Below are positions 7,960 through 15,906 of a stretch of DNA of 42,243 nt, one piece after another (the first letter of the stretch is position 1; every line of letters starts with the position of its first letter). The DNA comes from Ruminococcus sp. (lineage in GTDB: Bacteria; Bacillota; Clostridia; Oscillospirales; Ruminococcaceae). Below the pieces are notes generated by a model. The model did no database searches. It had not been told where the DNA came from and saw nothing but the letters and a program-made list of their open reading frames with translations. The position numbers and the translations under genes are program-made. The stretch is from the NCBI GenBank assembly GCA_017622925.1, contig JAGAQC010000023.1, positions 1 to 42,243 of the forward strand, in the 5' to 3' direction.

Positions 7960-9322
7960 CAGTCTGCTGTTTATATATATATTTCTGCCTGCGGCTTTGG
8001 GGGCATACTGTATAGTTCCAAAAAAGCTGAAAAACGTGGCTCTATTGCTGGAAAGCATGATATTCTGCGGTTTTTGGGGACTTAAAATGCTGCTGTTCAT
8101 AATGCTTTTCTGTGCCGTGAACTATACCGCCGCACTTTTCATATACAGCATAAGACCGAAGATTAAGTGCATTCCTATGGCGGCGGCGATACTTTTTGAC
8201 ATTGTGATGCTTGTGTCGTTCAGAGCGGAGGATTTTTCTTATCTGCATGGCTTTATGGGACTTCCCGAGGGAGCGTTCCCGTGGGGCATATCCCTGTTCA
8301 CTCTGTCGGCGATAGGCTATCTTATTGACGTTTATAAGGGGAATATAAAGGCTGATAAGAATTTTGTGCGTTTTTCCCTGTACATCATGATGTTTCCGAG
8401 AATCATCATGGGACCTGCTGTCAGCTATGATATTTTTGCTGTCGCCCTCAGAAAACGAAGGCTCAATATTGCAGAAATAGGCGCAGGTCTTACGCTTTTT
8501 ATCAAAGGACTTGCAAAAAAGGTAATTCTTGCAGATCAGTTGTATATGCTGTATTCTGCGTCAATGAGCGGCGATTTCGGGAATACCTCGGCTGCTGCGG
8601 CATGGCTTGGGGTAATTTCATATTTGTTCTGCTTGTATTTTACGCTGTCAGGTCTTTCGGATATGGGCGCAGGACTTAGCAGATGTTTTGGATACCGCTT
8701 CTCGGGCAGTTTCAGTTACCCGATCTTCAGCGGCAGAATACGGGTTTTCGCTTCACGCTGGCATATACAGATAATCCATTGGTTCAGAAAATATATTACT
8801 CGTCCGCTTTCCTCGATGACCGATTCTCCTATTCTGAGCAAGCTTGTCTTTGCCGGCGTATGGTCGCTGGCAGGCTTTTGGTACGGATTCAGTTGGGGAG
8901 GAGTTTTGTGGGGAGGACTTATGGGAATTGCTATCATGACTGAAAATAGGCTCCGCAAATTTAAGCTCCTGAGATCAAACGGAATATTTTACACAATACC
9001 GGTCATAATGATCTTGTCGGTCTTTTTGGCGTTGGGGGACGTTTCCGACGCACTCAGATGCTTGTGGACAATGGTCGGCGGCAGCGGTATTTTGGCGGAC
9101 TCCATGACGGCGTATCTGCTGAGATCTTATGCTGTGGTGCTGATCGTGGCTGTTTACGCCTCTACCGACCTTTTCAGAAATACGGTCACAAGAGTAAAGA
9201 ACTCACGGTTAGGGTGGACGCTGTCGGTTCTTACACCGATAGCTATGCTCGGACTTCTGTGCATATGTACATCGCTTATGGCGTACAGCGGATATTCTGA
9301 GATGATGATAATAAAACTTTAG
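7949..9322 (+). CDS. MBOAT family protein (AlgI-like), catalytic histidine replaced
   Basis: A 457-residue multi-pass membrane protein of the AlgI/DltB membrane-bound O-acyltransferase family. Family landmarks are present in order: an N-terminal LFIYIFLP segment, IGYLIDVYKG, LYIMMFPRIIMGPAVSY, LSGLSDMGAGLSRCFGYRF, and SRWHIQIIHWFRKYI with His272. The family's key WHGxxW...LHG motif reads WYGFSWGGVLWGGLMG, so the catalytic histidine is Tyr312 (TAC) and the second histidine is Met325. Active members move acyl groups to cell-envelope polysaccharide together with a DHHW/AlgJ-like protein, and such a gene follows at 9577. With these changes I expect no ordinary acyltransferase activity; export, binding or regulation are alternatives. 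Confidence 0.88.
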   Translation: MTYSSLLFIYIFLPAALGAYCIVPKKLKNVALLLESMIFCGFWGLKMLLFIMLFCAVNYTAALFIYSIRPKIKCIPMAAAILFDIVMLVSFRAEDFSYLHGFMGLPEGAFPWGISLFTLSAIGYLIDVYKGNIKADKNFVRFSLYIMMFPRIIMGPAVSYDIFAVALRKRRLNIAEIGAGLTLFIKGLAKKVILADQLYMLYSASMSGDFGNTSAAAAWLGVISYLFCLYFTLSGLSDMGAGLSRCFGYRFSGSFSYPIFSGRIRVFASRWHIQIIHWFRKYITRPLSSMTDSPILSKLVFAGVWSLAGFWYGFSWGGVLWGGLMGIAIMTENRLRKFKLLRSNGIFYTIPVIMILSVFLALGDVSDALRCLWTMVGGSGILADSMTAYLLRSYAVVLIVAVYASTDLFRNTVTRVKNSRLGWTLSVLTPIAMLGLLCICTSLMAYSGYSEMMIIKL

Positions 9323-9355
9323 TAAGGGCGATGTCGTCAATTTTAAGAGGATATT

Positions 9356-9540
9356 GTTACCCTTTACTTTCTGTCAAACAGGTAACTTTTGGTGTCCATT
9401 CTCGTGAATTGGAATGTGGTAATCATGGAGAATAACAGTATCGCATTAATTGGGGGATTACCGCAGTCCAATTCACGACAACAGAGATTCCAAAGGGGTC
9501 ACCTCTTTGGCAGGGGGTATGGGGGACAGAGTCACCCACT
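9356..9540. repeat. structured dispersed element, copy A (variable stem plus constant flank)
   Basis: Fills most of the 254-bp gap between the MBOAT and DHHW genes. A 23-nt stem pairs 9402-9424 with 9456-9478 around a 31-nt loop, with two non-Watson-Crick positions. It starts TCGT and ends ACGA. A constant tail follows: CAACAGAGATTCCAAAGGGG, then a hairpin CCAAAG...CTTTGG (9490-9510), then a G-rich run and TGGGGGAC/GTCACCCA (about 9519-9537). The same tail and stem layout recur at 42029-42156 with a different stem sequence. A 6-bp repeat GTTACC (9356-9361)/GGTAAC (9381-9386) lies just before. Could be an RNA element, a regulatory site or a non-autonomous mobile repeat. Confidence 0.75.
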
Positions 9541-9576
9541 TAAATAGGCGACATTGAACAAAAGGGGTGTGACGGC

Positions 9577-10653
9577 GTGAAAAGAACCGAAAAAATTACT
9601 GCGGCTGCGGTCATGACGTTTATAACAGCGTTTTCTGCTGTTACATTGTTTGGCGGCAGATGCGAAGTTCCGAAAACAGACAAAAAAGCTCTCCTTGACG
9701 GAGGTTTTTCCGAGGGGCTTATGAACTGCACGGCAGAGAATTTTCCGATGAAAAACAAGTGGCGTTCAGTTGGAGCAGAGTTAAGCTCAAAGGTCGGCGA
9801 ACCGATCGTCAACGGAGTGTATATAGCGGACGACCGACTGCTTTCAGTAGGTTCTGCATCTCTTGAGGACATGGATCCGGCGGCTGAATTTGTCAACGAT
9901 TTTACAGAAAAATATGACGGAGCGGTTTATTTTGCGGCGATACCTACTTCCACAGGTATATACGGAGACACGCTGCCGTCTTATCTGCTTCCTGTCACAG
10001 AGAAGCAGCAAGCTGACCGCTTGTATGAGAAGCTTTCGGCAGATATACGTAAAATCGACGCTTATACCATACTTAAAATGCTCAGCGATAATTACATTTA
10101 CTGCCGAAGCGACACACGCTGGACAAGCTACGGTGCGTACTGCGTATACAGGACGGTAATACAAAAGCTTGGATTCATACCTGTTTCCTATGATAAATAT
10201 ACTATCCGCCACGTTACCGACAGTTATCACGGAAACCTTTACAGCCGCACAAGCTACATGGAGTCAAAGCCTGATATACTCGATATTTACGAGTACGACG
10301 ACGGAACGGTCATCGAGGAATGCACGGGCATTGATCGTGACGGAGTAAAACGCCGCCTTATACCGTATGATGAAACAAACAGCGGCTATGAGCTGTATCT
10401 TGGCGAGCCTATGCCGTTTGTGAAGATACGTACAACAGTCAACAATGATAAAAAGCTGCTTGTAATAGGCGATAAGTCGGCTGACTGCTTTATCCCGTTC
10501 CTGACTAAGCATTACAGCGAAATAGCGATCATTTCCGCTCAGTGTGCCGATGGAGACATTGAGAAATACGTTGCTTTTGATGATTATGAGCAGACGCTTT
10601 TTCTTGTGGGACTTGATTCTGTTGCAGAGAGAATATTAGATAATATAAAATAA
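9577..10653 (+). CDS. DHHW/AlgJ-like protein with altered catalytic motifs
   Basis: 358 residues with an N-terminal signal anchor (about residues 8-26) and an extracytoplasmic domain of the DHHW family, the SGNH-like partner of MBOAT acyltransferases. The motif that names the family is replaced: SDTRWTSYGAY gives Asp179-Thr-Arg-Trp182 instead of D-H-H-W. The usual DSYA nucleophile block reads IGDKSADCF, so Lys300 holds the serine place, with Ser301 one residue later. GTG start at 9577 with AAAGGGGTG upstream. It lies 254 bp after the MBOAT gene across a structured repeat. Family assignment rests on overall pattern, length and neighbour; with both motifs altered, SGNH-type esterase/acyltransferase activity is doubtful. 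Confidence 0.78.
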   Translation: MKRTEKITAAAVMTFITAFSAVTLFGGRCEVPKTDKKALLDGGFSEGLMNCTAENFPMKNKWRSVGAELSSKVGEPIVNGVYIADDRLLSVGSASLEDMDPAAEFVNDFTEKYDGAVYFAAIPTSTGIYGDTLPSYLLPVTEKQQADRLYEKLSADIRKIDAYTILKMLSDNYIYCRSDTRWTSYGAYCVYRTVIQKLGFIPVSYDKYTIRHVTDSYHGNLYSRTSYMESKPDILDIYEYDDGTVIEECTGIDRDGVKRRLIPYDETNSGYELYLGEPMPFVKIRTTVNNDKKLLVIGDKSADCFIPFLTKHYSEIAIISAQCADGDIEKYVAFDDYEQTLFLVGLDSVAERILDNIK

Positions 10654-10689
10654 TTTTTTAAACATATTGATATAATTCAGAGGTGAAAT

Positions 10690-11442
10690 ATGAAAGCATT
10701 GATCACAGGAGCAACATCGGGTATTGGGCTGAATATAGCCAAAAATCTCAGAAAGAGGGGCTGGGAGCTTATCCTTACGGGCAGAAACGAGGAGGTTCTG
10801 GAAAAATTGCAGAAACGCTTTGGAAACTGTGAAATTATAGCCGCCGATCTTTCCGAGCGTTCGGAGGTCTTTAAGGTTTACGAGTTCTGCCGCGGCAAGG
10901 GCGTGGATATGCTCGTAAATAACGCAGGCTACGGAATTTTTGGAAAGTTTTATGAAACCGATCTTGACGATGAACTTAATATGATAAACGTTAATATTGC
11001 CGCCGTCCATATCCTTATGAAGCTTTTTCTCCGTGATTTCAGGAACCAAAATCACGGCATTATACTCAATGTAGCGTCGTCTGCCGGTTTTCTTACAGGA
11101 CCTTTGCTGTCCTCCTATTACGCATCAAAAAATTATGTTGTAAGGTTGTCGCTTGCGGCAGCCGAGGAGCTGAGACGTGAAAAGTCCGACGTTAAGATAA
11201 CCGTACTATGCCCCGGACCTGTCGATACGCAGTTCAACAACAGGGCAGGCGTTTCTTTCAGCATGCGACCCATATCAGCCGAGTATGCGGCGGAATATGC
11301 CGTAAGATCGGCGTTATCGGGAAAGCTCATAGCCGTTCCGGGACTTACTGTGAGATTGGGGGTCATGGCTGCAAAATATGTTCCCCATAAGCTGTTGGCA
11401 AGGCTTGTTTACGGTATGCAGGAAAGGAAAAAAAGCTTATGA
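10690..11442 (+). CDS. SDR family NAD(P)-dependent oxidoreductase
   Basis: A 250-residue classical short-chain dehydrogenase. The nucleotide-binding TGATSGIG is at residues 6-13, NNAGYG follows near residue 77, and the active-site pair is Tyr143/Lys147 in YYASK with the serine in ASSAGF. The start lacks any signal peptide, so it is cytosolic. AGAGGTG precedes the ATG. The last codons overlap the next start (ATGA), so the two are probably one transcript. The substrate is not evident; members with this pattern include 3-ketoacyl reductase-like and YqjQ/DltE-like enzymes. Confidence 0.93.
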   Translation: MKALITGATSGIGLNIAKNLRKRGWELILTGRNEEVLEKLQKRFGNCEIIAADLSERSEVFKVYEFCRGKGVDMLVNNAGYGIFGKFYETDLDDELNMINVNIAAVHILMKLFLRDFRNQNHGIILNVASSAGFLTGPLLSSYYASKNYVVRLSLAAAEELRREKSDVKITVLCPGPVDTQFNNRAGVSFSMRPISAEYAAEYAVRSALSGKLIAVPGLTVRLGVMAAKYVPHKLLARLVYGMQERKKSL

Positions 11443-11981
11443 AAGATGTAAGCTACCGTGTGGCTCTTGGGGGGATAGTTTCCGCTCTGTGTCTGCTTTG
11501 CATGTTTTTGGCAGGAATAATGCCCGCATTTTACCTTATTCTGCCAATGGCGGCAGGAACGCTGCTTATGCTCATTGCCGAGGAGGTCAGCATAAGCTGG
11601 GCGTGGCTGACGTACATATCCGTAAGCCTGCTTTCCATGTTCATTACAGCAGATAAGGAAGCTGCGCTGGTCTTTGTTATGCTTTTTGGACACTACCCGA
11701 TATTCCGCATATACCTCGATAAACTTAAACTGAGGGTATTGCGGTTTCTTATCAAGGCGGCAGTGTTTAATATCTGCGCCGTGGCGTACTTTTATGTGAC
11801 AGTGTTTTTATTTGGCATAGACCAGATGCTTGATGATATGAATGACATAGGAAGATACGGCGGCTGGGCGTTTCTCGGCTTGGGCAACCTGATATTTCTG
11901 CTGTACGACTTTAACTTAGAGGCAACATATACCCTTTACATCAAGAGACTTATGCCGACGTTTCTCAGAGGAAAAAGATAA
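11439..11981 (+). CDS. small integral membrane protein, ECF transporter S-component-like
   Basis: 180 residues with about five hydrophobic segments, at roughly 8-28, 30-47, 55-70, 75-90 and 105-130, plus one near the end. The opening VALGGIVSALCLLCMFLAGI resembles the N-terminus of ECF-type vitamin/metal transporter S components, and I recall related Clostridia proteins annotated that way. No substrate motif is recognisable and no EcfA/EcfT genes are nearby, so it would have to use a shared module. It is translationally coupled to the SDR gene and ends 4 bp before yunB, which converges on it. Moderate certainty on fold, low on function. Confidence 0.6.
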   Translation: MKDVSYRVALGGIVSALCLLCMFLAGIMPAFYLILPMAAGTLLMLIAEEVSISWAWLTYISVSLLSMFITADKEAALVFVMLFGHYPIFRIYLDKLKLRVLRFLIKAAVFNICAVAYFYVTVFLFGIDQMLDDMNDIGRYGGWAFLGLGNLIFLLYDFNLEATYTLYIKRLMPTFLRGKR

Positions 11982-11985
11982 CAGT

Positions 11986-12639
11986 TTACAGCGCATTCCA
12001 CGCCTTTGCGGTAAACTGCGGAACATCGCCGATAATTACCGTTTCTGCAAGCAGATAATCGAATTTTACATTGGTATCAAAGCTGTAGAGGGTTGTTGCG
12101 GAAACCATATCCGCTGAAATTTCAGCGTAGATCCTGTGCCGCGTCTGATTTATCCCTGCTGAATCGAAGGTGCTTGTGAGTCTGACCTCCGCAGAGCCTA
12201 CGGGACATATCCGCACTTTGACCGTTGGTCCTTTGCCTGCCAAAAGGTACGAGCCGCTGAGAGACCCTAAAGATATTTCAGCGTTCGATTCTCCCGAGGT
12301 ATTTAACTGTCTGTTAATTTCAGCCGTGAGTTCAGCCTGAACACGGTTTATGTTTTCGGACAACGCCTCAACTGCCGATGCATGCCCTGATTCATCGTAC
12401 AATACTGCTGCAAAATCGCTGTATGTATATTCGTTTTTGGCTATATACTGTGATATTACATCATTTATTATAATGCTTGCCGTTTTCTGTGAGAGCTGCT
12501 GAGCCTGTAATTCTGCCGCAGGTCTTACCGCTTTGTCAAGTCGTGCCATTGACAATATAAGAAGAACAACTATCACTATAAGTATAAATGCGCCTGTTAT
12601 TCCTCGGGTATTATGTCTCCTTTTTCTGCGCCGTCTCAT
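11986..12639 (-). CDS. yunB: sporulation protein YunB
   Basis: 217 residues: a basic N-terminus (MRRRRKRRH), one membrane helix (about 16-31) and an extracytoplasmic domain. The conserved middle FDSAGINQTRHRIYAEI and the end AETVIIGDVPQF match YunB, a sigma-E-controlled protein needed for normal spores in Bacillus subtilis. AGAGGTGAT lies just before the ATG. It is the only gene on the minus strand in the first 38 kb and stands divergent from the GTPase-nuclease gene. No clear sigma-E promoter was recognised. It suggests this organism keeps part of the spore programme. Confidence 0.85.
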   Translation of the reverse strand: MRRRRKRRHNTRGITGAFILIVIVVLLILSMARLDKAVRPAAELQAQQLSQKTASIIINDVISQYIAKNEYTYSDFAAVLYDESGHASAVEALSENINRVQAELTAEINRQLNTSGESNAEISLGSLSGSYLLAGKGPTVKVRICPVGSAEVRLTSTFDSAGINQTRHRIYAEISADMVSATTLYSFDTNVKFDYLLAETVIIGDVPQFTAKAWNAL

Positions 12640-12697
12640 TTAATATCACCTCTTTTATTCTTTTTTTATTATATTCGTTACAATGAGAAATTGTGTA

Positions 12698-12726
12698 TTG
12701 AATTACTTTCGGAAATATGTTATAAT
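12698..12726 (+). promoter_or_regulatory. sigma-A promoter of the TetM-Rae1 fusion gene
   Basis: TTGAAT (12698-12703), a 17-bp spacer, TATAAT (12721-12726). The leader is about 50 nt to the ATG at 12783, with AAGGAA as ribosome binding site. There is no long leader-peptide region of the kind that controls tetM by attenuation. Confidence 0.75.
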
Positions 12727-12782
12727 TACTTTAAATATTCAAAACAGAAAAAACGACTTATCGGATAAAAGAAGGAATTGCA

Positions 12783-15350
12783 ATGAAGAATTTGATATTG
12801 GGTATCACGGCTCACGTAGATTCGGGAAAAACCACTCTTGCGGAGGCTATGCTGTATAAGACGGGGACGATACGCAAAATAGGACGTGTTGACTTCGGCA
12901 GCTCGTTTCTTGATACAAATCAAATAGAGCGTGATAAGGGTATCACGATATTTGCAGGACAGGCAGAGCTTACTCACGGAGATACACGGTTCACCCTGTT
13001 GGACACTCCGGGACATGTGGACTTTTCTGCCGAAACCGAGCGTACCATGCAGGTTCTTGATTATGCCGTACTTGTAATAAGCGGTACAGACGGTGTGCAG
13101 AGCCATACTTCTACACTTTGGAAGCTGCTTATGCGTTACGAAGTGCCTGTGTTTATATTCGTTAATAAAATGGACTTAACAGGTGCGGACAGACTTGCGG
13201 TTTTGGATAACATCAGAAAACGTCTTTCTCAGAACTGTACCGATTTTTCAGAAGCTGACATGATCTCGGAAAATGCCGCAGCTTGTGACGAAGAACTTAT
13301 GGATATTTTTTTGGAGACAGGAGATCTTCCCGATGCTGCGCTGATACGTGCTGTCGCAGAAAGAAGGGTATTCCCGTGTTTTTTCGGTTCTGCGCTGAAA
13401 ATGGAGGGAATCTCCGAGCTGCTTGACGGTCTTGACAGATTTACAGAGTGTAAAGAGTTTTCGGAAACATTCGGAGCGAAGGTCTATAAAATTTCCTACG
13501 ACAGTAAGGGAACTCGTCTTACTCATATGAAGATTTTGGGCGGACAGCTTAAAGTGCGTTCGGAGCTTTCATATAAAACCGCTGACGGCGAAGAAATAGC
13601 GGAAAAAGTCAGTTCCATAAGATTTTATTCGGGAGAAAAATTCCGAACTGCCGAAGTTGCAATGGCAGGGGAGGTATGCACGGTAACGGGACTTGAAGCA
13701 ACTTATTCAGGGCAGGGAATAGGCTGTATCCCTAATTCCGAGCGTGTCGTCCTCGAGCCTGTTATGACGTATCAGGTCATACTGCCTGCGGATAAAAATG
13801 TTTTTGAAGCGTTGAAAGAGCTTCGGCAGCTTGAAGATGAAGATCCTCAGCTTCACATAGTTTGGAATGAACAGCTAAGGCAGATACATATACAGCTTAT
13901 GGGAGCTGTCCAACTGGAGGTACTGAGCCTTATAATAGCCGAAAGATTCGGATATGAGCCGATTTTCGGCAGCGGAGCGGTCGCCTATAAGGAGACTATC
14001 GCCAACGTGGTGGAGGGAGCAGGTCATTACGAGCCGCTGCGACATTATGCGGAAGTTCACCTTATACTTGAACCTCTGCCGAGGGGCAGCGGACTTGTAT
14101 TTGATACGATCGTCCATGAGGACGAGCTTGACCGCAACTGGCAGCGGCTTATTCTCACTCATCTGGAGGAAAAGGTTCATATCGGGACGCTTACGGGGTC
14201 GCCGATAACCGATATGAAAATAACTCTTGCGGCGGGCAAGGCTCACTTAAAGCATACCGAGGGAGGAGATTTCCGTCAGGCAACATACCGTGCCGTCCGT
14301 CATGGACTGAGACAGGCTGAGAGCGTTCTTCTTGAACCGTTTTACGACTATGAGCTTGAGGTTCCGCAGGAGTGCGTTGGTCGCGCCATTTCCGATCTAC
14401 AGCGTATGTCGGCGGACTTTGAACCTCCCGAAATATCAGGTGATACGGCTGTTATCAGAGGGTGTGCGCCTGTATCGGAAATGAACGATTATGTTTCGGA
14501 GGTTATCGGATTTACACGGGGCAGGGGACGGCTGACCTGCGTGAACGGCGGTTTTCGTGAATGCCATAATGCGGAGGAGGTAATAGCTTCAATTGCCTAC
14601 GACCCTGACGGAGATACGGAAAACACCGCAGATTCGGTATTTTGCAGTCATGGTGCAGGTATGAATGTAAACTGGAAAGATGCGGCGGAACATATGCACC
14701 TTCCAAGCTGTCTGCGTTCAGAATCCGAGACTCCCGAGGACAGCAAGAAAGTCAGAAAAAACGCCTCAAAAGTCGTTTCAGAGGAAGAACTTATGGAAAT
14801 ATTCGAGCGAACCTACGGCAAGACGGACAAGGAGCCGAGAAAGGCGTTCAAGTCCGCAAAGGTGAAAAAAGATTATTCAAGGCCCGTAACGCTCCCCGAA
14901 TATGACGGTCCTGACTATTTGCTTGTAGACGGTTACAACATAATTTTTGCTTGGGACGAACTGAAAAAAATCGCCGCCGCCGACCTTGACGCAGCAAGAG
15001 CGGAACTTGTTAAAATAATGAGCAATTATCAGGGCGTGTCGGGGTACGAAATAATTGTGGTTTTTGACGCATACAGGGTCAAGGGCAAGCATCGGGAGAC
15101 TGAAAAGCACTTTAATATCAGCGTGGTTTACACAAAAGAGGCGGAGACTGCGGACAGCTATATAGAACGGGTCACTCATGAGCTGTCAAAGAAACACAGA
15201 GTTCGTGTTGCAACTTCGGACGGTATCGAGCAGATGATAATATTGGGCAGCGGAGCTATGAGAATGTCGGCTAACGAGCTGAAAAAGCGTGTATCTGATA
15301 CTGAAAACGATCTGAGAGAGTTTATGGAAAATCAGAGTCTGCTCACATAA
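12783..15350 (+). CDS. TetM-like ribosomal GTPase fused to a C-terminal Rae1/YacP NYN ribonuclease domain
   Basis: 855 residues in two parts. Residues 1 to about 640 form an EF-G-like GTPase of the TetM/TetW ribosomal-protection type: G1 AHVDSGKTT (10-18), G2 RDKGITI, G3 DTPGH (74-78), G4 NKMD (128-131), then domains II-V including the LLEPFYDYELEVPQE block. After a charged linker (about 640-705), residues about 710-855 match Rae1/YacP, a ribosome-dependent mRNA endonuclease of Bacillus: LLVDGYNIIFAW with Asp716, VVFDAYRVKG, YTKEAETAD with Asp791, and VATSDGIEQ. Both parts look intact. It stands alone under its own promoter. I infer a factor that enters the A site and cleaves or rescues; tetracycline resistance is possible but unproven. 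Confidence 0.9.
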   Translation: MKNLILGITAHVDSGKTTLAEAMLYKTGTIRKIGRVDFGSSFLDTNQIERDKGITIFAGQAELTHGDTRFTLLDTPGHVDFSAETERTMQVLDYAVLVISGTDGVQSHTSTLWKLLMRYEVPVFIFVNKMDLTGADRLAVLDNIRKRLSQNCTDFSEADMISENAAACDEELMDIFLETGDLPDAALIRAVAERRVFPCFFGSALKMEGISELLDGLDRFTECKEFSETFGAKVYKISYDSKGTRLTHMKILGGQLKVRSELSYKTADGEEIAEKVSSIRFYSGEKFRTAEVAMAGEVCTVTGLEATYSGQGIGCIPNSERVVLEPVMTYQVILPADKNVFEALKELRQLEDEDPQLHIVWNEQLRQIHIQLMGAVQLEVLSLIIAERFGYEPIFGSGAVAYKETIANVVEGAGHYEPLRHYAEVHLILEPLPRGSGLVFDTIVHEDELDRNWQRLILTHLEEKVHIGTLTGSPITDMKITLAAGKAHLKHTEGGDFRQATYRAVRHGLRQAESVLLEPFYDYELEVPQECVGRAISDLQRMSADFEPPEISGDTAVIRGCAPVSEMNDYVSEVIGFTRGRGRLTCVNGGFRECHNAEEVIASIAYDPDGDTENTADSVFCSHGAGMNVNWKDAAEHMHLPSCLRSESETPEDSKKVRKNASKVVSEEELMEIFERTYGKTDKEPRKAFKSAKVKKDYSRPVTLPEYDGPDYLLVDGYNIIFAWDELKKIAAADLDAARAELVKIMSNYQGVSGYEIIVVFDAYRVKGKHRETEKHFNISVVYTKEAETADSYIERVTHELSKKHRVRVATSDGIEQMIILGSGAMRMSANELKKRVSDTENDLREFMENQSLLT

Positions 15351-15378
15351 TAACCTCGTGGTGAGAAAGGGAGAGAAA

Positions 15379-15864
15379 ATGAATTACAATATACGAGAAA
15401 TAAAAAAATCAGAATATGCCGTTTTGAACGATTTTCTGTATGAAGCGATTTTTATCCCGAATGGTATTGAACCTCCGCCTAAGTCGATTATTGAAAATGA
15501 AGATTTGCAGGTATATGTAAAGGATTTCGGCAAATATCCCGATGATAAGTGCCTTGTAGCCGAAGTCGGGAATAAAATAGTCGGCGCAGTCTGGACTCGC
15601 ATTATGAACGATTACGGTCATATTGACGACGAAACGCCGTCATTGGCAATTTCGCTTTATAAGGAATACCGCGGAAAAGGTATCGGTACGGAACTTCTCA
15701 GGCAAATGCTTGAAATGCTGAAAAAGTGCGGCTGTAAACAGGTATCGCTTTCCGTGCAGAAAGAGAATTATGCGGTTAAGCTTTATACTCGCGTCGGCTT
15801 TAAGGTCGTCAAAGAAAATGACGAGGAGTATATTATGGTTTACAGGTCAAATGAAGAACAATAG
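15379..15864 (+). CDS. GNAT family N-acetyltransferase
   Basis: 161 residues of the GNAT fold, which moves acetyl groups from acetyl-CoA. The acetyl-CoA motif YRGKGIGTELL lies near residues 97-107, preceded by a beta-4 strand (SLAISLYKEY) and followed by NYAVKLYTRVGF, a typical motif B end. ATG 15379 is preferred over an in-frame upstream GTG at 15358 because AAGGGAGAG sits 4-12 nt before it. It starts 28 bp after the fusion gene's stop, so it may ride on that transcript. Substrate unknown. Confidence 0.9.
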   Translation: MNYNIREIKKSEYAVLNDFLYEAIFIPNGIEPPPKSIIENEDLQVYVKDFGKYPDDKCLVAEVGNKIVGAVWTRIMNDYGHIDDETPSLAISLYKEYRGKGIGTELLRQMLEMLKKCGCKQVSLSVQKENYAVKLYTRVGFKVVKENDEEYIMVYRSNEEQ

Positions 15865-15906
15865 TCGGAAAAATGTTTTGAACATCTATGAAAGGCGGAC
15901 ATAAAA

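Noticed and set aside
12783-15350. Ordinary acquired tetracycline-resistance gene
   Set aside because: There is no attenuation leader, no mobile element beside it and base use like its neighbours; the Rae1-type fusion marks a chromosomal relative rather than tetM/tetW proper. Resistance cannot be excluded, only not claimed.
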